NCBI GenBank assembly: GCA_031308135.1
Contig: JAHLJT010000631.1
Location: forward strand, 199,823,126-199,887,125
Origin: Acheta domesticus
Lineage: Eukaryota; Arthropoda; Insecta; Orthoptera; Gryllidae
Direction of reading: 5' to 3'
DNA: 64,000 nucleotides
The translations under genes were made by a program, and so were the position numbers. The notes beneath the pieces were generated by a model. That model saw only the letters and a program-made list of their open reading frames with translations, did no database searches and was not told the DNA's origin. Shown here piece by piece: positions 46,867-57,774 of this stretch. Positions within the stretch are counted from its first letter, which is position 1. Every line of letters starts with the position of its first letter.

Positions 46867-47420
46867 TCTGCCCCCCAACGGCCGGCACTGGCAACCACCG
46901 CTTCCACCGCCAACCCCTCCATCCCGGCCGCCATCCACGCTGCCCTCGATGAAGTCACAGCGCAGCGGCGAGATTCGAATGTGAATCATTTACGAGCGGC
47001 GAAACCGGTGGCGGCAGGGGCGGCTTCGGCGTTGCGAGCGATCAGGAGTCGCGCGGCGCGGCGCGATGCTGTGCGCCGCTGTTGCCGCGAGCTCTTGGCC
47101 CTGAGTCGCCGCCGCGCTCCCCGGTTCGCCCGTGCCAGCGCGCGAATCTCTCGGCTCCGCTGGAGGTCGCTGACTCCGCGGCGAACCGCCCGAGGATGGG
47201 CGACCGCGTGCTGCGAGAGAGAGCCGGCGCGGCGCGGCGCGGCGCGGCTCGGGGGGGGGGGGGAGGGGTACGGGACGGGGCGCGGAGGGAAGGGAGGCGC
47301 GCGCGGATTTGAGTATTTGTGTTGGACTGCGGGCGGATCTCGCGGCGAGAGGCGGGGCGCGGAGGCTCTAGTCAAGTAGCGAGGATCCGGCGCGGCCACG
47401 TGATTCCGCATGGTGAAGGC

Positions 47421-48224
47421 AGAGACAGCCATGTTCAGGCAGCTTAGTTGGCATAACCCGGAGACGTTGTTCTCCCCTTCATCACCCTCTTTCCCCGCCC
47501 ATCTCTCTTTCTCACTGTCTCTCCCTCCCTTACCCTATCCCTGTCTGTCTGTTTGTCTCTGTCTCTGCTGCTCTCTGTCCCTCTCATTCACATTTACTTG
47601 TAGATTCTGCACGTCTCTGAGCAGGTGAGGTAATATTGGGAAGCGCCGGACCAGGAACAATGTAATAGAATGTTCAGGAGGTGTTCATTCTATAGATTAC
47701 GGCGTGAGAAATATTTCTTTGAGGCCTTATGCCTCAAGATTTTAGTTTTTAAGGCCCTAGAACGCCTCGTTTAGGCGTTATTTAACGATATAGATTCAGA
47801 ATGCTGCCGAGTGTGTTGCAGGTTGCATTTTGACGTGAATATTTAGTTTTGTTCTACAACGCCATGTAGTTGAGTTCCAACAGAATTAGCAACACATACG
47901 CCTGGGTGGAAAGAAAACACGTAGAGGCGCCAACTTTCATGGAGATCGGTCTAACGGTGTCAGAGTTTTGCTCTATTTATATATATTCAGAATTCTGATA
48001 TCGAGGAGATGTAAAGGTCCACAAAAGTGATTCGTTCAAAAAATAACAATTTATAAAAACAGTGAAAAAATATTCCTTAATATTAAACTTCTGGAAAGGA
48101 AATTTATTACTGGATCTTCAGTGGCTCTGGGTTACATTCGTAGGAAAACACACGATTTGTTTTTTTACTTTCTCGCATACTGCTCACATGGAACATAGAA
48201 CGTGTTATAATGTAGCGAAGAAAG
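47421..48224. other. AT-rich sequence after a CT-rich border, no gene recognised
   Basis: 47455-47590 is rich in CTCTCT/TGTCT motifs on the plus strand; the rest is AT-rich with nothing recognised. Confidence 0.4.
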
Positions 48225-48960
48225 GCGATATTTCGAGAGAAAAACTTGTTTTGTGCGCTCCTGATACCGAAAAAGTGGATAATTCGTGGTCGTAAATCAC
48301 TTCCTCTAAAACGTTGTGTAGTCAGAAAGCACGTGTTATAACGCCTTGATACCAAAAAATTGATTTATGGCAAAATGTCTGTCTACGTGTAAACAATTCT
48401 AGCGGCTAAACAGTAGGCTAACACCGTCCATATGGATGATGTCCTCGTTCTTTGTACGAAGCTCATATTATTATTTTTGGGGAGGTCTTTACATAAGTAT
48501 CAAGAAAATTTTCAAAATTTTACTAAAAATGACTTCAAATGTTTTTTTTCAAAGTACTTTATAAAATTGTCGGAGGTCCAAAAATCTGTGTAAACTGCAT
48601 TGTCGAAAAATGGGAAAGCTTAAAATATTTTTTGGAGACTTCCTACAAATACAGTATTTTGAAAATATTTTCTGAATGAAATCTATTCTTCAAAATTAGA
48701 TATTTAAATGAGTTCAAACACAAATTTGGCAAAACGGGAGTAGGTTTTGCGTAATTTAAAGTGATTTAAAGTTCATTAAAAAAGGATGTTCTCAAAAACA
48801 ATTTCAATTTTTTTCTTTATCGTTTTTGGATGACGCGAAGTACTTTTATGAAAATGGCGCAAGTTTGATTTTCGTTGAACTCTCTGAATTTTCGACAATT
48901 GAAACAGTTAAAAATAATGCAAGAATATTTGTGCTGTTGTCAAACTACTAGTTTAAAGTT
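48225..48960 (+). repeat. Family D dispersed repeat, copy 4
   Basis: Full-length-like copy: TCGAGAGAAAAACTTG, CCTGATACCGAAAAAGTGG, CCTCTAAAACGTTGTGTAG, CTTGATACCAAAAAATTG, an AT-rich middle with AATGAAATCTATTCTTC, and the closing ACTCTCTGAATTTTCGAC and AATAATGCAAGAATATT. Non-coding. Confidence 0.7.
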
Positions 48961-49959
48961 AGCGAAAAGAATAAATACTACATATGCATTTTTAGAGTGG
49001 GGATTATGTCCTTATGTATTTTATATTGTAAGAGAATACATTATTAAAAGCTTGGCAAAAACATCTCATCTAAAAACTCTGAATGTAAGAGATAACTAGA
49101 ATGTTTTATTCCTTCATTTTTAAATATAATACATAATCCCTAGTTAAGTTTATACCATCAACACATTTAAGTACATGAAATTACAAATGCATTATAATAC
49201 AACGCGGAAATAATTTGGAGACCAATTTCGTATCTGATAAAGTTCTGATGAATATTTCGTGCGTTTATACACATTACTTGATATCACAGTACGTTATTAC
49301 AACTTTCGTCAATTAACAATATGTTTTCTCAATTGTAGGACAATTATTTAGAACCAGAAGCGAACGGTAATTTGTTGCAATTGCATTACCATACATTGTG
49401 GGTCAAATTCTAATTTTCAAAGAGTGAAGAATTCATTACCGCATAATCATGAAAAGTTATTATTCACATAATTTATTTTCTTGAAAATTCGAAGCTGAAT
49501 TGTCACGTTTACGTGGAAAAGAAAATGTTTGTCAAATCTCACAAATGCTGTACATTATTTTATGGGTTTATGTTTAATGTTGGAAGTTCAGATCATGTGC
49601 TAGATTGTTTTTAACATTTTAATATAGGTCGTGGGTACAGTTCTTCAGACGGTGATTTTTGTACGACAAAATTCACGGTTGCTGGCTATGAAGTTCATCA
49701 TAACCACTGAGCTGTAAAAACAAATACGGATAACTGGCGTCCTACTCATAAGTAATGAGGTTAACAGGATGGCCTTGGCGCTGATGAAATTATTAGTGGA
49801 AAATTGTGATTGAAATAATGCTACTGATTTTATTAAGAAATAGGTCACATTTAAGCACGTGCTCGCATATCAGGTTTTGCACTTTATGCGCATTTCTACG
49901 TTCACCTTGATAATAGCTCACACCCCAGTAATAGACCACGCATCAGCGTAAGGACTTGC
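48961..49959. other. AT-rich sequence, no gene recognised
   Basis: Short frames only. Confidence 0.4.
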
Positions 49960-50760
49960 ATCGGCGTTGCCAACCCGCGGCTCATCAGTCCTCCGTCGGG
50001 CACTTCGACGCTCATCCTCGACGCGGCGCTCCGTGCGGACGCTCGGCTGACCCCACTGACCCGCGGCCGCCGCCAGCACCGCCACCCGCCGCCGCCGCCG
50101 CGGGGGCGGGACTGCGAGAGAGCTGGCAACCCTGCGCGCACCTGGCGGTCCAGCCCCGCTCCCGACCGCCCCTCCCCTCCCCGCTTCACTCGGCGTCTCC
50201 GTCTATCCTCCTCAGGTTGGTTTCTCGGCCTCCGCCGCCACCGCCACCGCCAGTCACAGTCACAGTCACAGTCACAGTCACAGTCACAGTCAGTCACAGT
50301 CAGTCACAGTCACAGTCACAGCCACCAGCACCATCGCCACTGCCATCACCGCCGTCACAGACGATTTCGCGGCGTGGCGCCGCCGCCCGCGACCCGCCGC
50401 CGTCCTCTGCCCCGCCCCCGCCGCCGCTTCTCACGCGCGCCGTGCTCTACTCGCACGACGCCGCCGCCGCCGCCTCCGCCGCCGCCGCCGTTCATGCGGC
50501 GCGGGCCGCGTGCGTCGATGCCCTAAAAACCCGGCTGACTCCTCTCGGTCGTCTCGTAAATTGCTTCGGCGTCGTAAATCGAAACAGCGCCCTCGTGCAA
50601 TATTTCTCGCGCACAATTTCGCCGAGCTTCCTTGAACCAGAGTCCAGTTTTGGCGCGTGTGGATCGTAAGGTCAGTGTGTGGGTAATTTTGCAGGGGTTG
50701 CGCAACGGGGCGGGCTTTACTACGGGAACTACCTAGTAACTCTGACGCGGCGCTGAATCA
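49960..50760. other. GC-rich, CpG-rich islet with simple repeats
   Basis: CpG-rich with CCGCCGCCG runs (50086-50103, 50461-50490) and a (CACAGT)n array in the middle. The plus frame of 237 codons is Pro/Ser/Ala-rich low complexity. Confidence 0.65.
50256..50325 (+). repeat. (CACAGT)n hexanucleotide array
   Basis: About 11 CACAGT units with two 4-base deletions giving CAGTCAGTCACAGT. Confidence 0.9.
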
Positions 50761-51219
50761 GAGTTCATTTAACCTGGCACTACATCGCGATGTTTACCTT
50801 TGTGGGAAAGTTTCTGGAGCTAAATATACGACACAAATCCAAACATAATATGTCTTCTTATTATTTTTTACCACCAAAGTTTGTCGAGAGTAGATTAGGT
50901 ATATTAACTGGAATAATTTATGTACAGAACGCAATGACTGTTTAAGTTATCGTTCTATTAACACAAAATATATTTTCGTTCATGGTAAGGAAAGTCAGCT
51001 TCTATCTATACTAAAATATATCCAATATTTAATATTGTTCATAGACGAAAAAACTCATATGCATGTGCACTCTGTACACGAAATACAATAACCGTAATTA
51101 GGAAACATATCATTATGTCTTATCTTTTGTGGATCAGTTACTAATGAAAATTCACTACTTTTAAGGAACAAAGTGCTAGGAGCATAAAGAATTTTGCTTT
51201 TGGATTTGTGCTTTGCAGA

Positions 51220-51550
51220 ATGTATCCTCCGCGAGGATCGCGTCGTAGAGAACGCGTGGGCGATGCAGGTAGCGCGCCTGCGAGGTCTCGGTTCGCCGGT
51301 TAATGCGCCAGCTCCTTGCGCAAGCTCCTCCCCCGGCGGCGTCCCCTTCACTTCCCCATCGACACTTCTCTCTGCGGCCGACGGGCGCCTCACTGACTCA
51401 AGTCTCCGCCCCCGCGCTGCCCCCGCCTCGCACCTGCCCCGTCACACCGCCCCCGTCCTGGCCCCGTCCCGTCCCGCCCTCCCCTCGCCCCACCCCGTTC
51501 CTCCACGCCCCCGCCCCCCCGCCCCTGCCTCTCCCCTGCCAGCTTCTAAT
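51220..51550. other. GC-rich, C-rich islet
   Basis: C-rich on the plus strand (CCCCGTCCCGTCCCGCCC-type near 51460-51480). Overlapping frames are not coding evidence. 50761-51219 to its left is AT-rich, with nothing recognised. Confidence 0.6.
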
Positions 51551-53264
51551 TTTGCTTGTTTATCGCGCAGTGAAGAATAGAAAGCACTGGCGCAGACATT
51601 TCGCAATATTGCACTTTTTACATTCACTATCTATTCCCTATCTAAAGGGATCCACTCATATATTCTAGTTCTAGAGTTAATTCCTATGCAATTACAATAT
51701 TTTGGAGGTACAGAGACTTCAATATATGCGTTTGTTGTTTCATATTATAACTTACAACTTCACATGGCGAGGATCGGTTATATTTGGAATATATTCTTTT
51801 ATTTGGAAATTTTCTCATTATTCCTATGTTGAATTCATTGAACTGAGTCGATCTTTTAATTGAATGATCTACTGAGCAATTTGTGGATCATATGTAGAGA
51901 TGGCAATAAATATATGAAAAAAAAACGTTCATAGTGAAATGTTACACTAATCAATGTCATTTGAATTACATTATTTGAAGCCATTATTGCTTGGGGCAGT
52001 ATCTCTAGAATTTATTTAACTTTGCTCAATGACGCTTCTCAGAATGTTTATTAATCTTTAAAAAAGGTTTCAAACGTCCCCATTGAATTTGCTTAAGCAC
52101 TGCCTCAATTATTTGAAGTTTGCGATATAATCTTCTGATAGAGTATGTTCAAGGTAAAACGATTAAAATTACCTAGACCATCTACCCTCTTAACTGATAC
52201 AATCTTATAGAGTTAGTTCAAGCAGAAAAAAATGGCTGATTCAAATAGCCACCCTCTTGATGGGCTAATACGTCGCTTGGAGAAGGTGATTTTTACAATT
52301 CCAATTTGAATTTGATTCATTCGAGAAGTAAATTAATTGTCTCTTTAATGGATAATTATTGGGAGATGTTTTTAATGAAGAGGAATCAACAATTTCAGTT
52401 CCTATTCGAAAAATCGCAGGTGTGGAATTTGTCTTTGAGAGGAATTCCTTTACATTAGTATATTACAGGTTCATATTCCTCGCGATGGGGATGCCTCACG
52501 TCTTGTCAGGGCTATTTGACCGTAGGTCTACACCTCCAAGCTTTCCTCTGAGATTGTAAATCTGAGGGATGGATTCGAAGTATCTTGGAGCATATTGTAT
52601 TTTCCAACCCATTCCGGATATTGTAAGAAAATATCTGATAACAATTTCTTTGAAACACGTTATCTCGTTCATGGGCATATTATACTGCCTATTCACCTCA
52701 AATCACGATCTTCGTTAACTTATTACTTGGGTGATAACAAAATACTGGTCCAATTTTGCCAATCAATAGAAAGAACGTTTTCACTTGTATATCTTTGGTT
52801 AAAAATAGTGTATTGTTTTACACAATTCATTACCATGCGCTTTTTAATAATGAAAAGTTACTTAAAAGCATGTATTACGCCAGATTTAAGCTGTTTGAAC
52901 TTGTATGGCCATTTCCATACTTTCTATAGTCTTACACTATAATTAATGCATTTGATGAAATTCATTTTCCTTCTCATATTTCTCTCTTCCTAATGAAGAA
53001 ATGATGGAGAGTTGTTAACTGAACTGAAGTGTCAAAATGTTTGAGTTTTAAATGACTCCAAGAAATCAATGCACAAGACCATTTCTCAATCTAAGCCATT
53101 AAAAAGAGCGCAATCATATAATTAATGGAGCTTCAGAGACAATTCATATCTTGAAAACTGTCAGCAGTGAGAACGAGACTTCATTTGCTACTCTTACCTG
53201 CCAACGCTTCACTGCGCCACGTTCATCTTTTGGAGTTGCCGACGATGTATACCCACAAATGCCG
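51551..53264. other. AT-rich sequence, no gene recognised
   Basis: Frames up to 115 codons (52595-52942 plus) without a domain; no arrays or inverted repeats seen. Confidence 0.4.
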
Positions 53265-53272
53265 GCCGTGAG

Positions 53273-53839
53273 TAGGGATGCGGCGTCAATTTCCATGTTT
53301 TCAAAATATTGATGTTTTATAGAAATAGGTGTTTTGTGATCAATGTTTTTTTCTTTTCCGATGTTTTATTTCTGAATGAAAAATTCACATCATCACAACT
53401 CTGTAAAAGTTCATATATGAAATAGTAACTGATGGTAATTCTGTTGTTGTTGTTGTTGTTGATGGTAATACTGTTAGTAGTGTTGGAACCAAAGGAACCT
53501 TTTTTGTAGTACCTTCTTCGACCAAACTCGCTCGCGTGAGATGACCTCCTTGCCTTTGTATTTCCTCTTTCTCCATGTTCATTCGCACATTGAGATATGG
53601 TCAACAAATACGCTGTGGGCGTAGGATATGCCCCTTCTCGTGCTTTGGCGAATTGATAAACACGAACATCAAAGTTTAATGCATAGGAATTTAATGTTAA
53701 ATGATACTCAACCAACTTGAAAACATCGATATTGAAAACATCGACGGTTTTTATTCGATGCATTTTTAACATTGATATTTCCATTTTGAACATAGACGTT
53801 TGCCAATATCGATGTTTTGTTATCGACGCCGCATCACTA
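53273..53839. mobile_element. Non-autonomous hAT-type element with perfect 8-bp target duplication
   Basis: Left end TAGGGATGCGGCGTCAAT; right end in reverse complement TAGTGATGCGGCGTCGAT. GCCGTGAG flanks both sides (53265-53272 and 53840-53847), an exact 8-bp target-site duplication characteristic of the hAT superfamily. At 567 bp no transposase domain is visible. Subterminal CGATGTTTT-like motifs recur, and there is a GTT run at about 53441-53460. A related left end lies at 36538. Confidence 0.9.
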
Positions 53840-53847
53840 GCCGTGAG

Positions 53848-55260
53848 CAGCCGTTGAGCGCCTGTGCGCAACACGCAGCGTTGAAAGCGCAAGTGGCGTG
53901 GGCGGGCGGGGCAGGTGGCGCGGCAGAAGCACCGCTCCGCGGGAATAGCCCCTGTCACACCGCGTGCTTCTCCCTTTCTCAGGAGTCGCCCCGCCAGCCC
54001 CTCTCCTTTCCCCGTCCCGCCCGTCCCGCCCGTCCCGCCCGTCCCGCCCGTCCCGCCCGTCCCGCCCGTCCCGCCCGTCCCGCCCGTCCCGCCCGTCCCG
54101 CCCGTCCCGCCCGTCCCGCCCGTCCCGCCCGTCCCGCCCGTCCCGCCCGTCCCGCCCGTCCCGCCCGTCCCGCCCGTCCCGCCCGTCCCGCCCGTCCCGC
54201 CCGTCCCGCCCGTCCCGCCCGTCCCGCCCGTCCCGCCCGTCCCGCCCGTCCCGCCCGTCCCGCCCGTCCCGCCCGTCCCGCCCGTCCCGCCCGTCCCGCC
54301 CGTCCCGCCCGTCCCGCCCGTCCCGCCCGTCCCGCCCGTCCCGCCCGTCCCGCCCGTCCCGCCCGTCCCGCCCGTCCCGCCCCGTCCCGCCCGTCCCGCC
54401 CGTCCCGCCCGTCCCGCCCGTCCCGCCCGTCCCGCCCGTCCCGCCCGTCCCGCCCGTCCCGCCCAGTCCCGCCCGTCCCGCCCGTCCCGCCCGTCCCGCC
54501 CGTCCCGCCCGTCCCGCCCGTCCCGCCCGTCCCGCCCGTCCCGCCCGTCCCGCCCGTCCCGCCCGTCCCGCCCGTCCCGCCCGTTCCGCTCGTTCCGCTC
54601 GTTCCGCTCGTCCCGCTCGTCCCGCTCGTCCCCGCCCGTCCCTGCTTCCCGCTCCTCGCACCTCATCATTCACCGATCCACTCCTCCCCGTCCCATCCTT
54701 CCCTCCCCATCCCCCACCCCACCCATTACACCCCGCCCCACCCACCCATCCCTCCCCGTCTCCCACCCCTGAGAAATGTTCCCTGCCCACCCCGCCGAAC
54801 CACAGCACGTGCCACGCCCTGCCATGCCGTTCCCCGCTCACTCCGTCCGAGAACTGTGCCTCTCTCCTCACTTCCCCACCACTCGCACCACCTCTCAGAA
54901 TCTCCCCCATCTCACCCTACTCCTCCCTGACCCCGATCCCCTGCCCTGCCCCCACTCAGTGATCAACCCCGCCATGGTCTCCGCCCTGGTTTCCTCCCTC
55001 CTCCCCCACTCACACCTTCCACTCCCTCCATTCGCCCTACCCTCTCCACCTCACCCTTTTCTTCCCCGCCCCGCCCCACCCCACTGCGCGGTGGGTGCCT
55101 TAAGGAGGAACCTGCTGCGCCCCGCGGAACGAGTCGACTCCTCTCGTGTCGTCCCGCCTTGCACCGCCGAGCAGCGCGCGTGGGCGACCTCGCATGCCCT
55201 CTCGCGAACCACCTGCTCCCGGGATTCGTTCCGCCGGGGAGAACCGGTGGAAACGTTTCG
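53848..55260. other. Large GC-rich islet with satellite core
   Basis: CpG-rich at 53848-54000, a 9-bp satellite at 54011-54645, then C/T-rich DNA to about 55090 and CpG-rich DNA to 55250. Open frames of 120-450 codons occur in five or six frames at once. Confidence 0.7.
54011..54645 (+). repeat. 9-bp satellite, unit CGTCCCGCC, ~70 copies
   Basis: Near-perfect nonamer repeat with two interruptions (extra C near 54380, an A near 54465) and a degenerate right end (CGTTCCGCT, CGTCCCGCT). The minus strand is GGCGGGACG, so groups of three Gs recur every few bases. The multiple-of-three period keeps all frames open. Confidence 0.97.
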
Positions 55261-56769
55261 TTTCTCACATACGTCGAACGAACGGATAATACCTTAAGTA
55301 CAGGACTTCTCGAAGCCAATTCGCTGTGGTCTTTGGAAACGCTTTCAGGGTGTTCGCCTTTGCCTCTTTCCACAAACGTATTACATGTTGAGACCAACGT
55401 TCTGAATGTACGAAGTGTTATGACACATGAGACAGTTTTGAAACACTTTTCGGATGTCATGGGTTCGGTTTTAGCACTTACGGGCCGATCCGTTAAGAAA
55501 TTTAAAGCACTTCATGAGTGAGAAATAGAGAATATTAGTGAATACAATATTTTCGTTGCTGGCTACCGTGTCTAATAATTCATTTCTTTAACCGTGATAA
55601 ATGAGGTGGAACCATTAGGGTTGACCTCTCCCTCTTCCTCTACTTTTGCGATTCGTTCCACTTGAAGTTGAAGTTGATTCTGTTGAAGAAACGCTGGAAT
55701 CACTTGCTGACGGAAGTAGAAGGGTTCGGTGTTTCTTTCTTATGAAGGAACGATTAATGTATTGATTAATACCATAGAGGATTTTAGGAGCCCATCGTTC
55801 ATACCTGTTCTTAATTTTTTACGGTTTTCAAAATGCCAAGAGTCACGAAAGAGGAGGGTTTAGCACAAAAGTGTAGGTGTTTTCTTTTTTCGTGAACTCC
55901 TTCCTGTTTGCAGATAGAAACTTCTCTGACCGGTCGAGCCAGAATTACATACCACGGATTTCCTCGGTGAAGGAGAACGAATTTTTCACCGAATCTCTCT
56001 CGTATGTACGTTAATGCGTACAAAATGTTATCTCTGCGGAACTATTTTATATTTATATTGCAGTTTATATTCTTTAAAGAGAACTCTTTCATTGCAAATA
56101 AAACGGTGCGTGTGCATTTTGTGAAATGAGATATTTTTGAAAAAATGTATAGCATTTTCGTGGGAGTATGCACAAAATAATCTTTGATGAAAATAATAAA
56201 TGTGAATTTTGGGAAAATATTCATGATTTGTTTTTGTTAATAATTTGAAATATTGCTATGAAACGGGAATATTCGAGAATGTGCATCTCCAGTTTTGCAT
56301 CGTTCTGGTGGCTTGTAGTTGCAAACGTGGATGTAGAAACTTCGCCGACCTATAGGTCGTGAAGCGAGTCCCGAAATTGTGCAGTCCAATTTTAAAACTC
56401 ATAGTTTGGTCGAAGCCACTTGCTGAATAAGAGTTCGAGAGTCTGGCAGATCTAGTCGTTTCTGAGGTTTAATTCAATCAATTGAGTCGGATGCTGGATT
56501 CCTCCTTAAGACAGGAAACGAACTCGCTTCTTCCGCACTGCTTGCACTCCCAACCGCAGAGTCGAGCGATGCACTGTCTCGCATTTCCATATGGTCCATC
56601 CGCATTGGTCGTAAAACTCTCCGACAAACCGAAGTTGCGGGATGCTACTAAATGCTGTGAGGCTTCCGTAATTTCGGGTGGAATAACTAGCCTAGGCAAG
56701 TTTTATAGATTTTTGTAAGAAGGAAAGACAGCTACTGCTTGGCTACTACTGACAACAGGGCCTTACACT
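55261..56769. other. AT-rich sequence, no gene recognised
   Basis: Short frames on both strands (70-78 codons). A CGACCTATAGGTCG palindrome is present at about 56348. Confidence 0.4.
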
Positions 56770-57170
56770 TGTGGCGTCATACGGATGTATTAAAACACAG
56801 ACGAGGGTGGGTAGAATAATCAGTTGGTTTATTAATAAAAAACACTGACCGAAGTCGTAAAACACCATAACACTGCCTTCTACTAACTAAATAAATAGAG
56901 CCCACCACAAGAAGTGATATTACAGTGCGGCTACCACACCGCCAAACAACAAACGTTTCTCCTCGGTGTGATGCACCGCTCTGCCGAGACAAACCTACAT
57001 GTCTCACGACTGACGACAAACTAATACCGGCTTCCCTCCGCGTGCTAGTCGCACAGCCTCCTGCTCACACAGCTCGAACTACAGAAAAGAAGAAAATGGG
57101 GCGTTCGTCACCCGGCTTTTAAAAGCGCCCTGGCGTCTTCCCCCGCCACCGTTGCCGTCCCAGCACCTGA
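56770..57170 (-). mobile_element. Probable solo LTR or LTR fragment, minus strand
   Basis: Read on the minus strand: a TATA-like CTTTTAAAAGCC (about 57112-57123), GC-rich leader sequence, then TTATTAATAAACC (a poly(A) signal AATAAA near 56836-56841) followed by a GT/T-rich stretch and an end at CGCCACA (56770). The promoter-then-poly(A) order in ~400 bp suits an LTR. The start is uncertain and no 5-bp target duplication was found. Confidence 0.45.
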
Positions 57171-57429
57171 GAACGACGCTACGCGCTCGGAAAATATAAT
57201 TTGTGCTCTATAATTTGTGATCATTCTGCAGTTCCTACGCCGATTTCAATTCACCATAAAGTACTTAACCCTTAGCTACCAGCAATATGTATTCACATCG
57301 TTAAAATAGAAAACCGTAGTTTGTCTAATCACGTATGTAGATATGTGGAATTAAAATCCGCACAAAAACGGCTTGATCTCGACTGGTAATAAACACGTGA
57401 AACCACGGATGTGAAATTCACAAACCCTC

Positions 57430-57774
57430 TCGTTTTCACCAGCCCCGGCGCGTGCTCTTGACTGACATATCGGCCCGGGCGAACTGCGATAGCGGGCCGT
57501 GCGTCAGCCTCTGAATGGGACGCAGCGGCGTAAGCTGCTTCGCCCCCGCGCCGCCCGCCCCGCCCGCCCGCCCGCCCGCCCGCCCGCCCGCCCGCCCGCC
57601 CACGTGGAAAGCCCCGCGCGCACGCCCACCGCGCGCAGCTATCAGAGCAGAAAGGAGACAAAGGCGTCGAGTCGCGCGCGCCGCTTCTTCCCTTGCGCGC
57701 GGGGAGAAACCACCGCGCTTTCCCTGCGCGCGGGCGATGCGCGGCGATGCGCGGCGATAAGCCACCCGGGCGGA
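57430..57774. other. GC-rich, CpG-rich islet with (CCCG)n core
   Basis: CpG-rich with a CCCG tetranucleotide run (about 57556-57602, ~12 units). Overlapping frames are not coding evidence. Confidence 0.65.

Larger units (their letters stand above)
45830..47420. other. Large GC-rich islet containing two linked tandem arrays
   Basis: The longest GC-rich block here. Order: CpG-rich DNA (45835-46075), 7-bp array (46078-46285), irregular transition, 14-bp array (46430-46866), then CpG-rich DNA with GGCGC runs (about 47052 and 47226-47248) and a run of 13 Gs (47251-47263). Many 60-230-codon frames are open on both strands; none is credible as coding. Confidence 0.75.

Noticed and set aside
45796..47432. 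Ala/Gly/Arg/Pro-rich frames on both strands
   Set aside because: They are artefacts of the 7-bp and 14-bp arrays and GC content.
53317..54962. Very long frames (up to 450 codons) of Pro-Ala-Arg or Gly-Thr/Gly-Arg-Asp repeats
   Set aside because: They are produced by the 9-bp satellite, which keeps every frame on both strands open; no unique domain or gene structure surrounds them.
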